Assembly: GCF_003148745.1 (NCBI RefSeq)
Contig: NZ_QGGU01000001.1
Location: 199,536-263,535 of the forward strand
Reading direction: 5' to 3'
DNA from: Pleionea mediterranea
GTDB lineage: Bacteria; Pseudomonadota; Gammaproteobacteria; Enterobacterales; Kangiellaceae
DNA length: 64,000 nt
Shown: positions 35,342-44,870 of the stretch, one piece after another
Layout: each line of letters opens with the position of its first letter
How positions within the stretch are numbered: position 1 is the stretch's first letter
Position numbers and translations under genes: made by a program
The notes under the pieces: generated by a model
Seen by the model: only the letters and a program-made list of their open reading frames with translations
Databases searched by the model: none
What the model was told of the DNA's origin: nothing

Positions 35342-37459
35342 GTGAAGTATTCCATTGTTTTAATTTTTCTATGTTCTTTATTGGCTGCTTGTGGTGGCGG
35401 GTCAGGCAATGATACCCCTCCTGTACAGCAAAATAACGCGCCAGTTGCGATTGCAGACTCAGTTTCGGTTGCCTTATCTAAGTCGATTACGATTGATGTT
35501 TTGGCGAATGATACTGATGCTGAGGATGATTCTCTATCCATTGCATCTGTTAGTAATGTATCTGGTGGTACAGCTAGCATCGTATCGAATGAAATCTTAT
35601 TTGTTGCTGATACAAATATTGGTGATTTTTCGTTCGATTATACAGTGTCCGATGGTAATTCAGAAAGTGATGCTGCTACAGTTTCGTTATCCGTTACTGC
35701 TTTCACATTGTCGTTATCTGGCTCAACCACCGCTGCTTTGTTTAATGGTACTGTTACCGCGCATTGGGGTAATCAAACTGTATCAGCTCCAGTTTCTGAG
35801 CAAGGTACGTATTCAATTGATATTGATGTTGTCGACATAGCATCATTCATTCGATTGAGTGCTGAGTCAGAAAGTAATTCAGCTTATCTAGAATCATTAG
35901 TTGGTGAGGCTGGATGGCTAATTGAGCAGTCTGATGATTCCGATCATGTTTCGGCACAAACTGTTCCTGCATTAAGTTTAAATGAAGCTCGTACTGCATT
36001 AGCAGGAATGGTTAAACATATACAAGATGGCGTTCCTGTTTCAACAAGTGCTTACAATGAAGGGCTCGATCAAGTAACGACTAAAGAATTAATGGCGTTA
36101 ATTGAATTTTTATTAATAGCTAATAATGAAAGTGAATCGTTAACTGAAAGCATTGATTCGGTAAAAGTCTGGTTGGAACAGTTAGATTATAATTATTTAT
36201 CCAGCAATAATAGAGACGGTTTACCTTATGAGCATTCATTCATTACAGATGATCGATTTATCAGTTTGTGGCGAAACCTGGTTGATAATAGCAACTGGTT
36301 AGATGCTTCCGCATCGTTTGATGTGAACGAACACCCTATTTATAGTACTGATGAACATTACATTAATGGTGGATTATTTTCATTAACCTCTGAAAACACA
36401 TTTAACTACTATACATCAGCGGGGAAAATCAACGGTGATTATGCGTTTGAAAACGATGTGTTTATTTTAACCGGCAGTAATGGTTCGCCACTGTCTGAAG
36501 AGGTAACTGAAAGTAGAGCTTGCTCAGAAACTGGCACTCTTACATCAAGAGAACATTCAAGAGAGCTTGTTTTGCTAGAGGCTTCGGACAATCGTGAGTT
36601 GTATTTACAAATTTCCGAACATTCGTCCAGTTATCAAGATGAGTATGGTATTGAGTGTGACGAAGCAAATTTTGTAGAAACGACATCGTTATTCAAGCAA
36701 ATAGATTTTTCTGAGTTTTCGGAAGTCACAAGTGGCATTGAGCTTGCCTTGCCTTTTTACGGAAAGAATGAAGGTGGAGAGTATTATACTTATGCATCAA
36801 GGGTATCTTTTGATAACTCTCAATTTGTTGTTGAGCGAAATGGGCTATCAGGGACTTGGGCGATTACCGATAATGATGTTTTACAACTAGACTTTTCTGA
36901 TGGTACAGAGTATCGGTTTTCAAAGTTATTTGAGTTGGATGGTACGAGTCCTGTAATCTCTGAGTATAGAGAGCAAAATGAACTGATTAAAGTCTACGCC
37001 GGGATGACTGCTAAAGTCGACCTTGGTCTTATGACTCACGATTTTACAGGTCGAATGGAGTGGATACCCGCGTTTGAAGGTGTTCGTGGTTTAGGTTTCA
37101 CCTTTCAGGAAGATGGAAAAGGTTTTCAATCTTTTAATGATACTTATCCTTTAGAGTGGGTAATGTCTTCATTATCTCAATATACCTTCGAAGTAACTAG
37201 TAACAAAATGACAGCAACCTACACCTATGATAAGGGCAACTATTCACCAAGTTTTGATAATTGTGAGTCGAGTGGTAATGAGTGTGTTGTATGGCGAACT
37301 AGAGAAATGGAAGTGATAGGTGTAAGTAATGACTTGGTCTATTTGATTAATAATCAAGTTGTTGATTATGATCTTGTATTAGATTTAGGGAGTAATCCTT
37401 TCAAGTCAGGTTATATTGGAGCTTATAAAAGAGTACCTTTGATTTTACAACCCTTATAA
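35342..37459 (+). CDS. Large outer-membrane-type lipoprotein with cadherin-like domain
   Basis: The 705-residue protein starts at GTG 35342 with AAAGGA upstream. Its signal ends in a clear lipobox (LCSLLAACGGGSG), and the following Gly/Ser linker suggests surface or outer membrane location. Residues about 33-120 form a cadherin- or VCBS-type Ig domain (NNAPVAIADSVSVALSKS, then IGDFSFDYTVSDGNSESDA). The remaining 580 residues are acidic, Ser-rich and contain repeated aromatic beta motifs (YYTYASRVSFDNSQFVVERNG), without a family I can name. It is followed by its own terminator. A role in surface attachment or binding is possible. Confidence 0.8.
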   Translation: MKYSIVLIFLCSLLAACGGGSGNDTPPVQQNNAPVAIADSVSVALSKSITIDVLANDTDAEDDSLSIASVSNVSGGTASIVSNEILFVADTNIGDFSFDYTVSDGNSESDAATVSLSVTAFTLSLSGSTTAALFNGTVTAHWGNQTVSAPVSEQGTYSIDIDVVDIASFIRLSAESESNSAYLESLVGEAGWLIEQSDDSDHVSAQTVPALSLNEARTALAGMVKHIQDGVPVSTSAYNEGLDQVTTKELMALIEFLLIANNESESLTESIDSVKVWLEQLDYNYLSSNNRDGLPYEHSFITDDRFISLWRNLVDNSNWLDASASFDVNEHPIYSTDEHYINGGLFSLTSENTFNYYTSAGKINGDYAFENDVFILTGSNGSPLSEEVTESRACSETGTLTSREHSRELVLLEASDNRELYLQISEHSSSYQDEYGIECDEANFVETTSLFKQIDFSEFSEVTSGIELALPFYGKNEGGEYYTYASRVSFDNSQFVVERNGLSGTWAITDNDVLQLDFSDGTEYRFSKLFELDGTSPVISEYREQNELIKVYAGMTAKVDLGLMTHDFTGRMEWIPAFEGVRGLGFTFQEDGKGFQSFNDTYPLEWVMSSLSQYTFEVTSNKMTATYTYDKGNYSPSFDNCESSGNECVVWRTREMEVIGVSNDLVYLINNQVVDYDLVLDLGSNPFKSGYIGAYKRVPLILQPL

Positions 37460-37474
37460 TTGAACTAAAAAGAG

Positions 37475-37512
37475 AAAACGTCAGTCAGTAACGTTCTGTC
37501 TGACGTTTTTTA
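37475..37512 (+). terminator. Terminator after the lipoprotein gene
   Basis: AAAACGTCAG and CTGACGTTTT pair over 10 bases with a loop of about 14 bases, followed by more T residues. It sits 15 bases after the stop and may also act in the reverse direction for the minus-strand gene at 37551. Confidence 0.85.
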
Positions 37513-37550
37513 TGTTAGGTTTAAACTTCGAAAATTTTAAAGTTCTTACT

Positions 37551-38054
37551 TTATTTTTTTTTCAACTGTATCAACCTACCAAACACCGCGCCGCCAATGG
37601 CACCGGCAATCAACTGAAAAATCAGACCAGCTTCACTACGCGCGCCTGCAATCAGGGTTATGTGCATCAGTGGGTACATCAGCATATGAATGGCTAACAA
37701 ACTGAGTAAGCCTCCAATGGCGTAAGCCAGTACAGTTGGTATGGTGACAAAACGTCGCAGCAGTCCAATAATCAGATAACCCAGTAACAGGCCGACTAAA
37801 ATAATCGAACCGTAGCCGGGCAGTAAACCGATTAAATCGTTGATGACCATACCAAAGCGATCCGCCCAACTTATGTTGATATCAAGTTGTAATAATCCGT
37901 TTAATACAAAGGCGCTGTGAAACACACTGGCGAAAAAGAAGCAGATCACTACAGAGAGTAAAAAAGCAGATACTCGCCTTAATTTGCTTGGTGCATTATT
38001 TGTGGTTGCATTGTTTATAGCTGCACTGTTTATAGTTTCAGATAAATCCGGCAT
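37551..38054 (-). CDS. Four-helix membrane protein, unknown
   Basis: The 167-residue protein has a polar Asn/Ala-rich N-terminus (INSAAINNATTNNAPSK), then four hydrophobic segments: FLLSVVICFFFASVF, GSIILVGLLLGYLIIGLL, VLAYAIGGLLSLLAIHML and LIFQLIAGAIGGAVFGRL. It resembles hypothetical inner-membrane proteins found near sugar dehydrogenases in marine bacteria in general layout, but no family name can be supported. It is transcribed divergently from the dehydrogenase gene at 38203. Confidence 0.75.
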   Translation of the reverse strand: MPDLSETINSAAINNATTNNAPSKLRRVSAFLLSVVICFFFASVFHSAFVLNGLLQLDINISWADRFGMVINDLIGLLPGYGSIILVGLLLGYLIIGLLRRFVTIPTVLAYAIGGLLSLLAIHMLMYPLMHITLIAGARSEAGLIFQLIAGAIGGAVFGRLIQLKKK

Positions 38055-38202
38055 ACAAGCTCCTTGTCACCCAGTGTGTTTGGCTTGGAAGGAATCCATG
38101 GTACACAATGCCCCCCTTGTTGAAAAGTTGCCAAGTGGTTACTCTGGTTGCTGGAACATTTATCCATTTGGCACACTGACGGACTATTTTTAAGGTGAGG
38201 TT

Positions 38203-39573
38203 ATGATTCAACAGAATATGTTTCAACAAAGTATGTTTCAACATAGTATGGCTCAGCAAAATATGACCCAACTGAATATAGCTGAACTGAATAAAACCCA
38301 ACAAAAAGCGCCAGCTATATTACGGGTGTTTACTGTTGTGATTAACAGGGTGAGCATCATGACGATGATCGGAATGATTTTAGCCGTGATCAGTCTGTTA
38401 TCCGCAAATGCCTACGCAATGGCTAACAACACAGGTTTGGAGCAAACTGAAGAGTCATATTCCGGTCAATTTATTATTGATGATAAGCCAATACACTATA
38501 CGGCAAAGACGCTATTGTCTGGGCTGGATCATCCCTGGTCGGTGATTGAATTACCCGACGGAAGCTTGCTTATTACCGAACGTTCCGGTCAGTTGCGTTT
38601 GTTTTCTGATGGTCAACTGTCGAAGCCTGTTGCTGGCCTGCCGGAGGTGTTTGTGATGGGGCAGGCAGGGTTGTTTGATGTGGTTTTGCACCCAGACTTT
38701 GCCAACAACCAAACACTGTTTTTAAGCTACGCTCATGGCACATTAGAATCGAATACCTTGCGTGTGGTTCGTGCGCAATTAACGGGAACTGCTGCAAACG
38801 AATCGGCTAATAGCGCATTAGCGCTGACAAATGCAGTGCCTATTTATGATGTCGAACCCTTTAAAAATACACCGGTGCATTATGGCGGTCGCATGGTGGT
38901 GTTACCCGATAATACATTACTGATAACAACTGGTGACGGGTTTGATTATCGTGAGCAGGCGCAACAGTTAACCAGTGATATGGGAAAAGTTGCCCGTATC
39001 AGTTTTGACGGCGGGCATCCGCTGAATAATCCATTTGTAAACCAGCCAAAAGCCAACAACACTATTTTTACCTACGGTCATCGAAATCCTCAAGGATTGA
39101 TTTACGACGCAAAGCGGCAACAAATTTTTATGCACGAACACGGGCCTGCCGGTGGCGATGAAATCAACTGGCTTGTGGCGGGTAATAATTATGGTTGGCC
39201 GGTGATCACACACGGCAACGATTATTCCGGTGCTAAAATTTCGCCCTATGCCGAGTACAAAGGCATGGAGCAACCTTTATTGCATTGGACGCCGTCCATT
39301 GCACCATCGGGTATGGCGGTGTATTACGGCGAACAGTTTCCTGAAATAAACGGTGATTTTTTGGTGGGAGCTCTGGTGGATAAAGAAGTGCGCCTGGTTC
39401 GTACCAAGAATGGCAAAGTCAGCGGTGCCGATTTTATTCAGTCGCAGCAACCTTTATTTGAACATCTGGCCATGCGCATTCGCGATATTACCCTTGGAAA
39501 CGATGGCACTATCTATTTGCTGACAGACAGTGATAACGGCAAGTTGATCGCTATAAATCGCAGTGAAAGATAG
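38203..39573 (+). CDS. PQQ-dependent sugar dehydrogenase family protein with N-terminal pentapeptide repeat
   Basis: Residues about 80-456 form the six-bladed propeller of the glucose/sorbosone dehydrogenase (soluble aldose sugar dehydrogenase, YliI-like) family: LDHPWSVIELPDGSLLITERSG, GQAGLFDVVLHPDF, YGGRMVVLPDNTLLITTGDG, YGHRNPQGL, HEHGPAGGDEINW, and GNNYGWPVITHG. These hold the PQQ and calcium contacts of the family. The N-terminus is odd: before a standard signal peptide (MTMIGMILAVISLLSANAYA, from residue 53) lie four near-repeats of five residues (MFQQS MFQHS MAQQN MTQLN). Both ATG 38203 (AAGGTGAGG upstream) and ATG 38359 (AGGGTGAG upstream) have ribosome sites, so the shorter form may be the exported one. 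Confidence 0.87.
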   Translation: MIQQNMFQQSMFQHSMAQQNMTQLNIAELNKTQQKAPAILRVFTVVINRVSIMTMIGMILAVISLLSANAYAMANNTGLEQTEESYSGQFIIDDKPIHYTAKTLLSGLDHPWSVIELPDGSLLITERSGQLRLFSDGQLSKPVAGLPEVFVMGQAGLFDVVLHPDFANNQTLFLSYAHGTLESNTLRVVRAQLTGTAANESANSALALTNAVPIYDVEPFKNTPVHYGGRMVVLPDNTLLITTGDGFDYREQAQQLTSDMGKVARISFDGGHPLNNPFVNQPKANNTIFTYGHRNPQGLIYDAKRQQIFMHEHGPAGGDEINWLVAGNNYGWPVITHGNDYSGAKISPYAEYKGMEQPLLHWTPSIAPSGMAVYYGEQFPEINGDFLVGALVDKEVRLVRTKNGKVSGADFIQSQQPLFEHLAMRIRDITLGNDGTIYLLTDSDNGKLIAINRSER

Positions 39574-39750
39574 CGTTTTAACGATATGGTAAGGCCGAAC
39601 GACTGTGTGATTTAGCAAGAGTGTTAAATATTACCAATAAAATCAGTATGATAGAGTTGGGTTTTGATAAGTGATAAGCCTTTCCATAGGCTGAATAACT
39701 GGGTAGAATAATTTTTAAAATAACCCACTACTAAAACGCTGCTGATACCG

Positions 39751-41283
39751 ATGAAACTAAGGATAACCTGGACGGACGATAACGGCGCCAATTCTGTGCA
39801 GGTAGAGCTGACGGATAAGCAGTTTGTTATCGGCCGTGATTTGTCTTGTGATCTGGTGTTGTCTCATAGCAGTGTGTCGCGAATTCATGCGGTAATCTAC
39901 AAAACCGAGCAAGGATTATTCCTCGAAGATCAAGAGTCCAGTTATGGCACTTTGGTTAATCACAGGCCGGTTAAGCCGTTAACGGCGGCAACGCTAAATC
40001 CTTCCAGTGAGATCAAACTCGGCGCACAACCCATCCGGGTTAGTTTATTAACCGCCGACGATACTTTTAATATGGATACGGGTGAGTTTTCATCGGATCG
40101 CATTTTTCAGCAGTTTGATCAATTAAGAACTCAAGTTCAGCAAGCCATTGCGCCGTTAGAAGAGTCGACCAAACAGGCGTTAACAGAATCCTTTGAGCAA
40201 CTCGGTGAGCAGGCCAACTTATGGTTTGAACGCAACCGGGTGTTGCACCATATCAATCTGATGCTGAACCATGCCATGGTGTCGGATGATCTGTTGGCTC
40301 AGATACTACCCATGCTGGTTGGATTATTTGGTGCAGAACGAGGCTTTGTTTTACTTCATAAACCGAGGCTGAAAAAACTGGTGCCTTCTGCGTCTTATTC
40401 ATACGACAGTATTCATCAAACGCAAGACAAGCCACAATCATCACCGGTTAATCAGTCACAATTACTGTTTAGTCAAACGGTGGCCAAGCGTTGTTTTGAT
40501 TCCAGTGAGATTTACATTACCAATGATGTTAATCAAACAATGTTGCTAAAGTCGGCCGATAGTGTGCAGCAAGGTCAAATAAAGAGTGTGCTGGCTTTTC
40601 CTCTAATTTATGCCGGTAATGTTCTGGCGGTGATTTATCTGGATAACTGCTCCAGCTTTGTTGATTTTGAGTCGCATCGTGAGTTTATTAAACCGTTGCA
40701 ATCGCATTTGGGTGCCGCACTTCGACACGCCATGCACTACAGCCAGGCCGTTACCGATGATTTAACCGGTGTATACACCCGACGTTATTTTGAAGAACGT
40801 GTTAAACAGGCGATGGAGCATAGCCGCCGATACAATTCGACCTGTTGCCTAATCTTTCTCGATATCGATCATTTCAAAATGATCAATGATACTCATGGTC
40901 ATCATGTTGGCGATCTGGTCTTGATGGATGTGGCCAATACGTTGCAACAAACGGCACGAAAAAGTGATGTGGTAGGACGGCTGGGCGGTGAAGAGTTTGT
41001 TCTGTTTTTATCGGACACTGCATTGGACGGCGCAAAGATTTACGCTGAACGCATCCGTGAAAAAATAGCCAGTATCCAGTTTATGCATAATGATGAAAAC
41101 ATTCAGCTTACTGCCAGCCTGGGCGTTGCTGAATACAATGTTGCTTATGGGCTGGCGCCTTATCAGTTTATTGAAGCGGCCGATCAGGCAATGTATCAGG
41201 CAAAAGAGACTGGACGAAACCGGGTGGTGGTAGCAAAGCCGCAAAAAGTAGCTGCTTTGAATAATACGTGTTACCGAAAATAG
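39751..41283 (+). CDS. FHA-GAF-GGDEF diguanylate cyclase
   Basis: This 510-residue cytoplasmic protein joins an N-terminal FHA domain (residues about 25-75, VIGRDLSCDLVLSHSSVSRIHA, then SSYGTLVN) that binds phosphothreonine, a helical linker, a GAF domain (about 170-325, GLFGAERGFVLLHKP ... LAFPLIYAGNVLAVIYLDN) and a GGDEF domain with the active motif GGEEF at 412-416. The inhibitory site RxxD (RKSD) lies five residues before it, so product inhibition is expected. It makes cyclic di-GMP. The next gene encodes a Ser/Thr kinase, a natural source of the phosphothreonine that FHA reads. Confidence 0.93.
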   Translation: MKLRITWTDDNGANSVQVELTDKQFVIGRDLSCDLVLSHSSVSRIHAVIYKTEQGLFLEDQESSYGTLVNHRPVKPLTAATLNPSSEIKLGAQPIRVSLLTADDTFNMDTGEFSSDRIFQQFDQLRTQVQQAIAPLEESTKQALTESFEQLGEQANLWFERNRVLHHINLMLNHAMVSDDLLAQILPMLVGLFGAERGFVLLHKPRLKKLVPSASYSYDSIHQTQDKPQSSPVNQSQLLFSQTVAKRCFDSSEIYITNDVNQTMLLKSADSVQQGQIKSVLAFPLIYAGNVLAVIYLDNCSSFVDFESHREFIKPLQSHLGAALRHAMHYSQAVTDDLTGVYTRRYFEERVKQAMEHSRRYNSTCCLIFLDIDHFKMINDTHGHHVGDLVLMDVANTLQQTARKSDVVGRLGGEEFVLFLSDTALDGAKIYAERIREKIASIQFMHNDENIQLTASLGVAEYNVAYGLAPYQFIEAADQAMYQAKETGRNRVVVAKPQKVAALNNTCYRK

Positions 41284-41359
41284 TTGTAAACTATTTAACA
41301 GAGCTTATCGAAGCAATCTTTAAAAACAAAACGAATAAAATTTTAACAGCAGGCTTTCA

Positions 41360-44218
41360 ATGATTCGATGTACTCAGTGCGGTAGTAATAATCCCATCTT
41401 TAATACCCATTGCAGTGAATGTGAGTCTGTTCTAACCTTTCCGGAAACATCTTACGATCCACAAGACGAGCGTTTGCAAAAAAGCTCTTTTGATGAAAGC
41501 TCTTTAGATGAAAGCGCTTCAAAAGACATATCTTCAAAACAAAGCAAACCAAAAAAAAGTACAGCAGAAGAAAATACATCAGTACATTCAAAGCCAGATA
41601 ATACTCTTCCACACGACTCTTTAGAGATTGACGATTTACAAGTTAAATCAGATGTTTCTAATACTGAGTCAATTGCCGAATTCTCCATAATTAAAAAAAT
41701 TGGTGAAGGCGGAATGGGTAAGGTGTTTTTGGCAAACGATACTGTGCTTAACAGAAAAGTGGCATTAAAAACGTTAAGTGAAGAAAAGCTGTCACCAAAG
41801 ATGACGCAAAGAATTATTGAAGAAGCTCGTCTTGCCAGTGTTTTGAATCATGACAATATTGCAACTGTCTACAGTGCTTCCAACTCTGGCAGCATACCTT
41901 ATATCGCAATGGAGTGGGTCGAAGGTGAAAGTCTTGAGAATGGTATTTTTCAGGAAAAATTTACTTATCAGCAGTCGTTAAGTATTGCAGCACAAATAGC
42001 CAAAGCATTAAAACATGCACATGCTCACGGCATTATCCATCGAGATATTAAACCCGCGAATATTATGGTGTGTCGTAATACTGGCAAAGTGAAGGTTCTC
42101 GATTTTGGTATAGCGGAGCGATTTCAAGCGGATCATATTTCAGCGCCTATTGAGCTGGAGACGTCGGTAAGCTCTCGTCAAACGTCTCTCGGTGTTCTGG
42201 AAGGCACTATTGCCTATATGTCGCCAGAACAAACGCAGCAAAAAACGCTAAGCTTGGCGTCTGATGTGTTTTCATTTGGCATTGTACTGCATGAGTTAAT
42301 GACAGGGGATAATCCATTTGAAGCGGAGACTGTAAAAAGCACCCTGAATAATATTCAGCAAAAAAATAATTTTGACCCATCATTAAAAGGGCTATCTGGT
42401 GAATTAAAAAAACTCATTATCGATTGCCTGAGTAAAACGTCTGAACAACGACCAGCTTTTGAGCAAATTGAATTGATTTTGAATAAGTTGCATCAGGCAG
42501 AGGTTGATAGAACATTAAAAAATCGCTCTTACTGGACCTCTTCCTGGCGATTGCCCGCAATAATTACCGGGTTAATATTTTTAGTTGCTTCGAGTGCTTT
42601 TTATTTGTTAAAGCCGATTTTGTCGGATCGCGATCATATTTTTGCGCAAGGGAAAAAGTTAGCTGTATTACCCTTTGATAATTTAAGCGCAGATCCAATG
42701 ATAGATATTTTTTCCAAAGGCTTAACATTTGACTTAAGCAATCAACTATCTGAAATAAGCAGCGAAAATAATAGCTGGGTTATTCCTGCATCAGAATTTT
42801 TTAAATTAAAGGATACTTCCACCTCAGAGGTTTACCGAAAGCATAATGTTGACTGGGTTATTAAAGGCAGCGTACAACATTTTGGTAATGAGCGCTTGCT
42901 ATCGGTTCAGCTATTGAATGCCAGTGACTCGCGTGTGGTAAAAGTCTTTAAAGAAAGTTTTACCGTTGAAACCGCTTTTGTCGCACAAAATAAAATTAAA
43001 CAATCGATTGTTCAATTATTGGGTTGGCAGCAAGCTTCAAAGCAGCCTAATAATAAATCGCCAGTGTCGGAGGCGTATCTTCATTACCTCAATGGCATGG
43101 GCTATTTATATCGTTACGACTATAAAGACAATTTAAGTGAAGCGATAAGTAACTTACAGAAATCGATAGATATTGATGCTTCTTTTGAGCCGGCGTATTA
43201 CCACTTGGCCGAGGCATATATTCGTAAAGCTAAGCACGATAGTGATGCATTAACCTTAACAAAGGCGGTCGAGTTATCAAAGTCAGCTATTGACCGGTTT
43301 AATTCATCCAGCGCTTACAGTTTAAGTGGTATGGCCAATTATCGAGCCAGTCAGTACACAAAGTCAGAACAACACTTTAAAAAAGCATTACAGTTAGATG
43401 AGAAAAATGATAAAGCTTATTATGGACTCGCCCGCTTAATGCAGGCAATAAACAAAAACGAACAGGCCGAGCAATATTTTAGACAAGCCATCGCATTAAA
43501 CGAGAACTGGATATACTGGAATTATCTGGCTTATTTGTATTATCAAACCAATCGACTGGATGATGCAAAACAAGCTTATAAGCAAGTTGCTTTAATGACA
43601 CCGAATAATGTGTTTGGCTTTCAAATGCTAGGCGCTATTGCTGTTTCAGAAGGTGATTTTGTACAGGCTGAAAAATCTTTTGAAGCGTCTGTAAAACGTG
43701 AGCCAGATAATGCTTATAACCATTCGAATTTGGCAACCGCGTATTTTTATCAAACAAAATATCATCTTGCAACTAAATCGAATGAGAGAGCCGTAGAGCT
43801 GAACCCAGACAGCTATATATTACAGGCAAACCTTGCTGATTCCTATAGATGGGAGGGAAAGGATTTGCAAGCAAAAGTAACATATGAAAAAGCAATAAGT
43901 CTTGTTAATAAGCTTATAGAGCAAAAGTCGAATAATATATCATTAAAGGTTCGTAAAGCATCTTACTTAGCTAAGAGTGGCATGGTGAAGCCTGCATTAG
44001 CTTTGTTGCCTACTGACTCCTTAATTGATAGTAAAGCATATGTATTGATTTGGGCTTCTAATGTTTATGAGTTAGCGGGAAACAGAGATAAGGTGGCTGA
44101 GTACCTCACAGCTGCGATTAACAAAGGCTATGATTTAAAAAACCTTAGAAATGAACCGGAATTTGATAGATTCTTTTCCAGTGATATTGGTAATCAATTC
44201 TTAAAAAAATATCAATAG
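41360..44218 (+). CDS. Membrane Ser/Thr protein kinase with TolB/CsgG-like and TPR domains
   Basis: The 952-residue protein begins with a zinc-ribbon (RCTQCGSNN ... HCSECESVL), then a low-complexity linker and a Hanks-type kinase domain: IGEGGMGKVFLA, Lys137 in VALKTL, the catalytic Asp229 in HRDIKPANIM, DFGIAE and a long activation loop. A single membrane helix at about 397-417 (PAIITGLIFLVASSAFYLL) follows. The outer part has a domain like the N-terminus of TolB or FlgO (LAVLPFDNLSADP...FSKGLTFDLSNQL, then VDWVIKGSVQ) and at least six TPR-like repeats. Such kinases couple an external signal to Thr phosphorylation inside. It is 76 bases downstream of the FHA cyclase gene. Confidence 0.92.
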   Translation: MIRCTQCGSNNPIFNTHCSECESVLTFPETSYDPQDERLQKSSFDESSLDESASKDISSKQSKPKKSTAEENTSVHSKPDNTLPHDSLEIDDLQVKSDVSNTESIAEFSIIKKIGEGGMGKVFLANDTVLNRKVALKTLSEEKLSPKMTQRIIEEARLASVLNHDNIATVYSASNSGSIPYIAMEWVEGESLENGIFQEKFTYQQSLSIAAQIAKALKHAHAHGIIHRDIKPANIMVCRNTGKVKVLDFGIAERFQADHISAPIELETSVSSRQTSLGVLEGTIAYMSPEQTQQKTLSLASDVFSFGIVLHELMTGDNPFEAETVKSTLNNIQQKNNFDPSLKGLSGELKKLIIDCLSKTSEQRPAFEQIELILNKLHQAEVDRTLKNRSYWTSSWRLPAIITGLIFLVASSAFYLLKPILSDRDHIFAQGKKLAVLPFDNLSADPMIDIFSKGLTFDLSNQLSEISSENNSWVIPASEFFKLKDTSTSEVYRKHNVDWVIKGSVQHFGNERLLSVQLLNASDSRVVKVFKESFTVETAFVAQNKIKQSIVQLLGWQQASKQPNNKSPVSEAYLHYLNGMGYLYRYDYKDNLSEAISNLQKSIDIDASFEPAYYHLAEAYIRKAKHDSDALTLTKAVELSKSAIDRFNSSSAYSLSGMANYRASQYTKSEQHFKKALQLDEKNDKAYYGLARLMQAINKNEQAEQYFRQAIALNENWIYWNYLAYLYYQTNRLDDAKQAYKQVALMTPNNVFGFQMLGAIAVSEGDFVQAEKSFEASVKREPDNAYNHSNLATAYFYQTKYHLATKSNERAVELNPDSYILQANLADSYRWEGKDLQAKVTYEKAISLVNKLIEQKSNNISLKVRKASYLAKSGMVKPALALLPTDSLIDSKAYVLIWASNVYELAGNRDKVAEYLTAAINKGYDLKNLRNEPEFDRFFSSDIGNQFLKKYQ

Positions 44219-44243
44219 AAACTAATTAAATGAGATGAGTTTA

Positions 44244-44305
44244 TATTTCACTGACGAGTTACTAAGCGTATATTACCAGTAGCTGTCAGTGAAATACTTG
44301 TTTTT
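44244..44305. terminator. Perfect 12-bp inverted repeat with T-rich tail
   Basis: TATTTCACTGAC at 44244-44255 and GTCAGTGAAATA at 44285-44296 are exact complements enclosing 29 bases, followed by CTTGTTTTTATATTT. It can end the kinase transcript on the + strand. The long loop is unusual for a simple terminator, so an operator or a transcript-stability element is an alternative. Confidence 0.6.
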
Positions 44306-44324
44306 ATATTTAATTCTTAAATGC

Positions 44325-44684
44325 CTAGTTATCTACATCGCCATTATTCACAATGACTTCAGGATCTTTAGTGTAAATGGTTCCCTCAGACTCCACATAG
44401 ACCAGATAAGCACTGAATTTTGGCACATTATTAGCGCCGGAGTCCTGTGCAATTGTCAGCGTACCTTGTTGAGGCTCATTATTACTGACACCAAAAGAGT
44501 AGTTAAACTCAGCTTCTAGCGAAAAAGGGTTGTTAAAGTATAGACCCCAGTTGCTCAGTGATTTTCCAGAGCTATTGACCAGTTGAAAGTTTATGGTATC
44601 GCCTTTATTTACATTGGGCAGATCGTCTGTGACTGAAATGGAGTTGTCATTATTAAATGTGAATACCGCAGTGTGAGTAGCCAT
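44325..44684 (-). CDS. Small beta-sandwich-like protein, unknown
   Basis: The 119-residue protein has no signal peptide and no Cys. It is rich in Asn, Ser, Thr and Val, with beta-strand patterns (THTAVFTFNNDNSISVTDDLP, GDTINFQLVNSSGKSLSNWGLYF, FSAYLVYVESEGTIYTKDPEVIV). The layout recalls a small Ig or cupredoxin-like sandwich, but copper ligands are absent. The ATG at 44684 has AGGAACAGG upstream. It lies alone between two long + strand signalling genes. No function can be assigned. Confidence 0.65.
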   Translation of the reverse strand: MATHTAVFTFNNDNSISVTDDLPNVNKGDTINFQLVNSSGKSLSNWGLYFNNPFSLEAEFNYSFGVSNNEPQQGTLTIAQDSGANNVPKFSAYLVYVESEGTIYTKDPEVIVNNGDVDN

Positions 44685-44870
44685 TACCTGTTCCTTTTGT
44701 TTTGTTGGTATTGATGCTTGTTAAGAAAACTCATCAAATGAGCCAGCCAAGCTGACATTAGTTTCATTTTTGCTTAACGTATTGTCAATTATTATCGCTG
44801 TTTTGCACTTGGAAAATCTCAAATATCATCTAAAGTTAAGTATTATTGATAATACTAGTAAGGAGATGAA

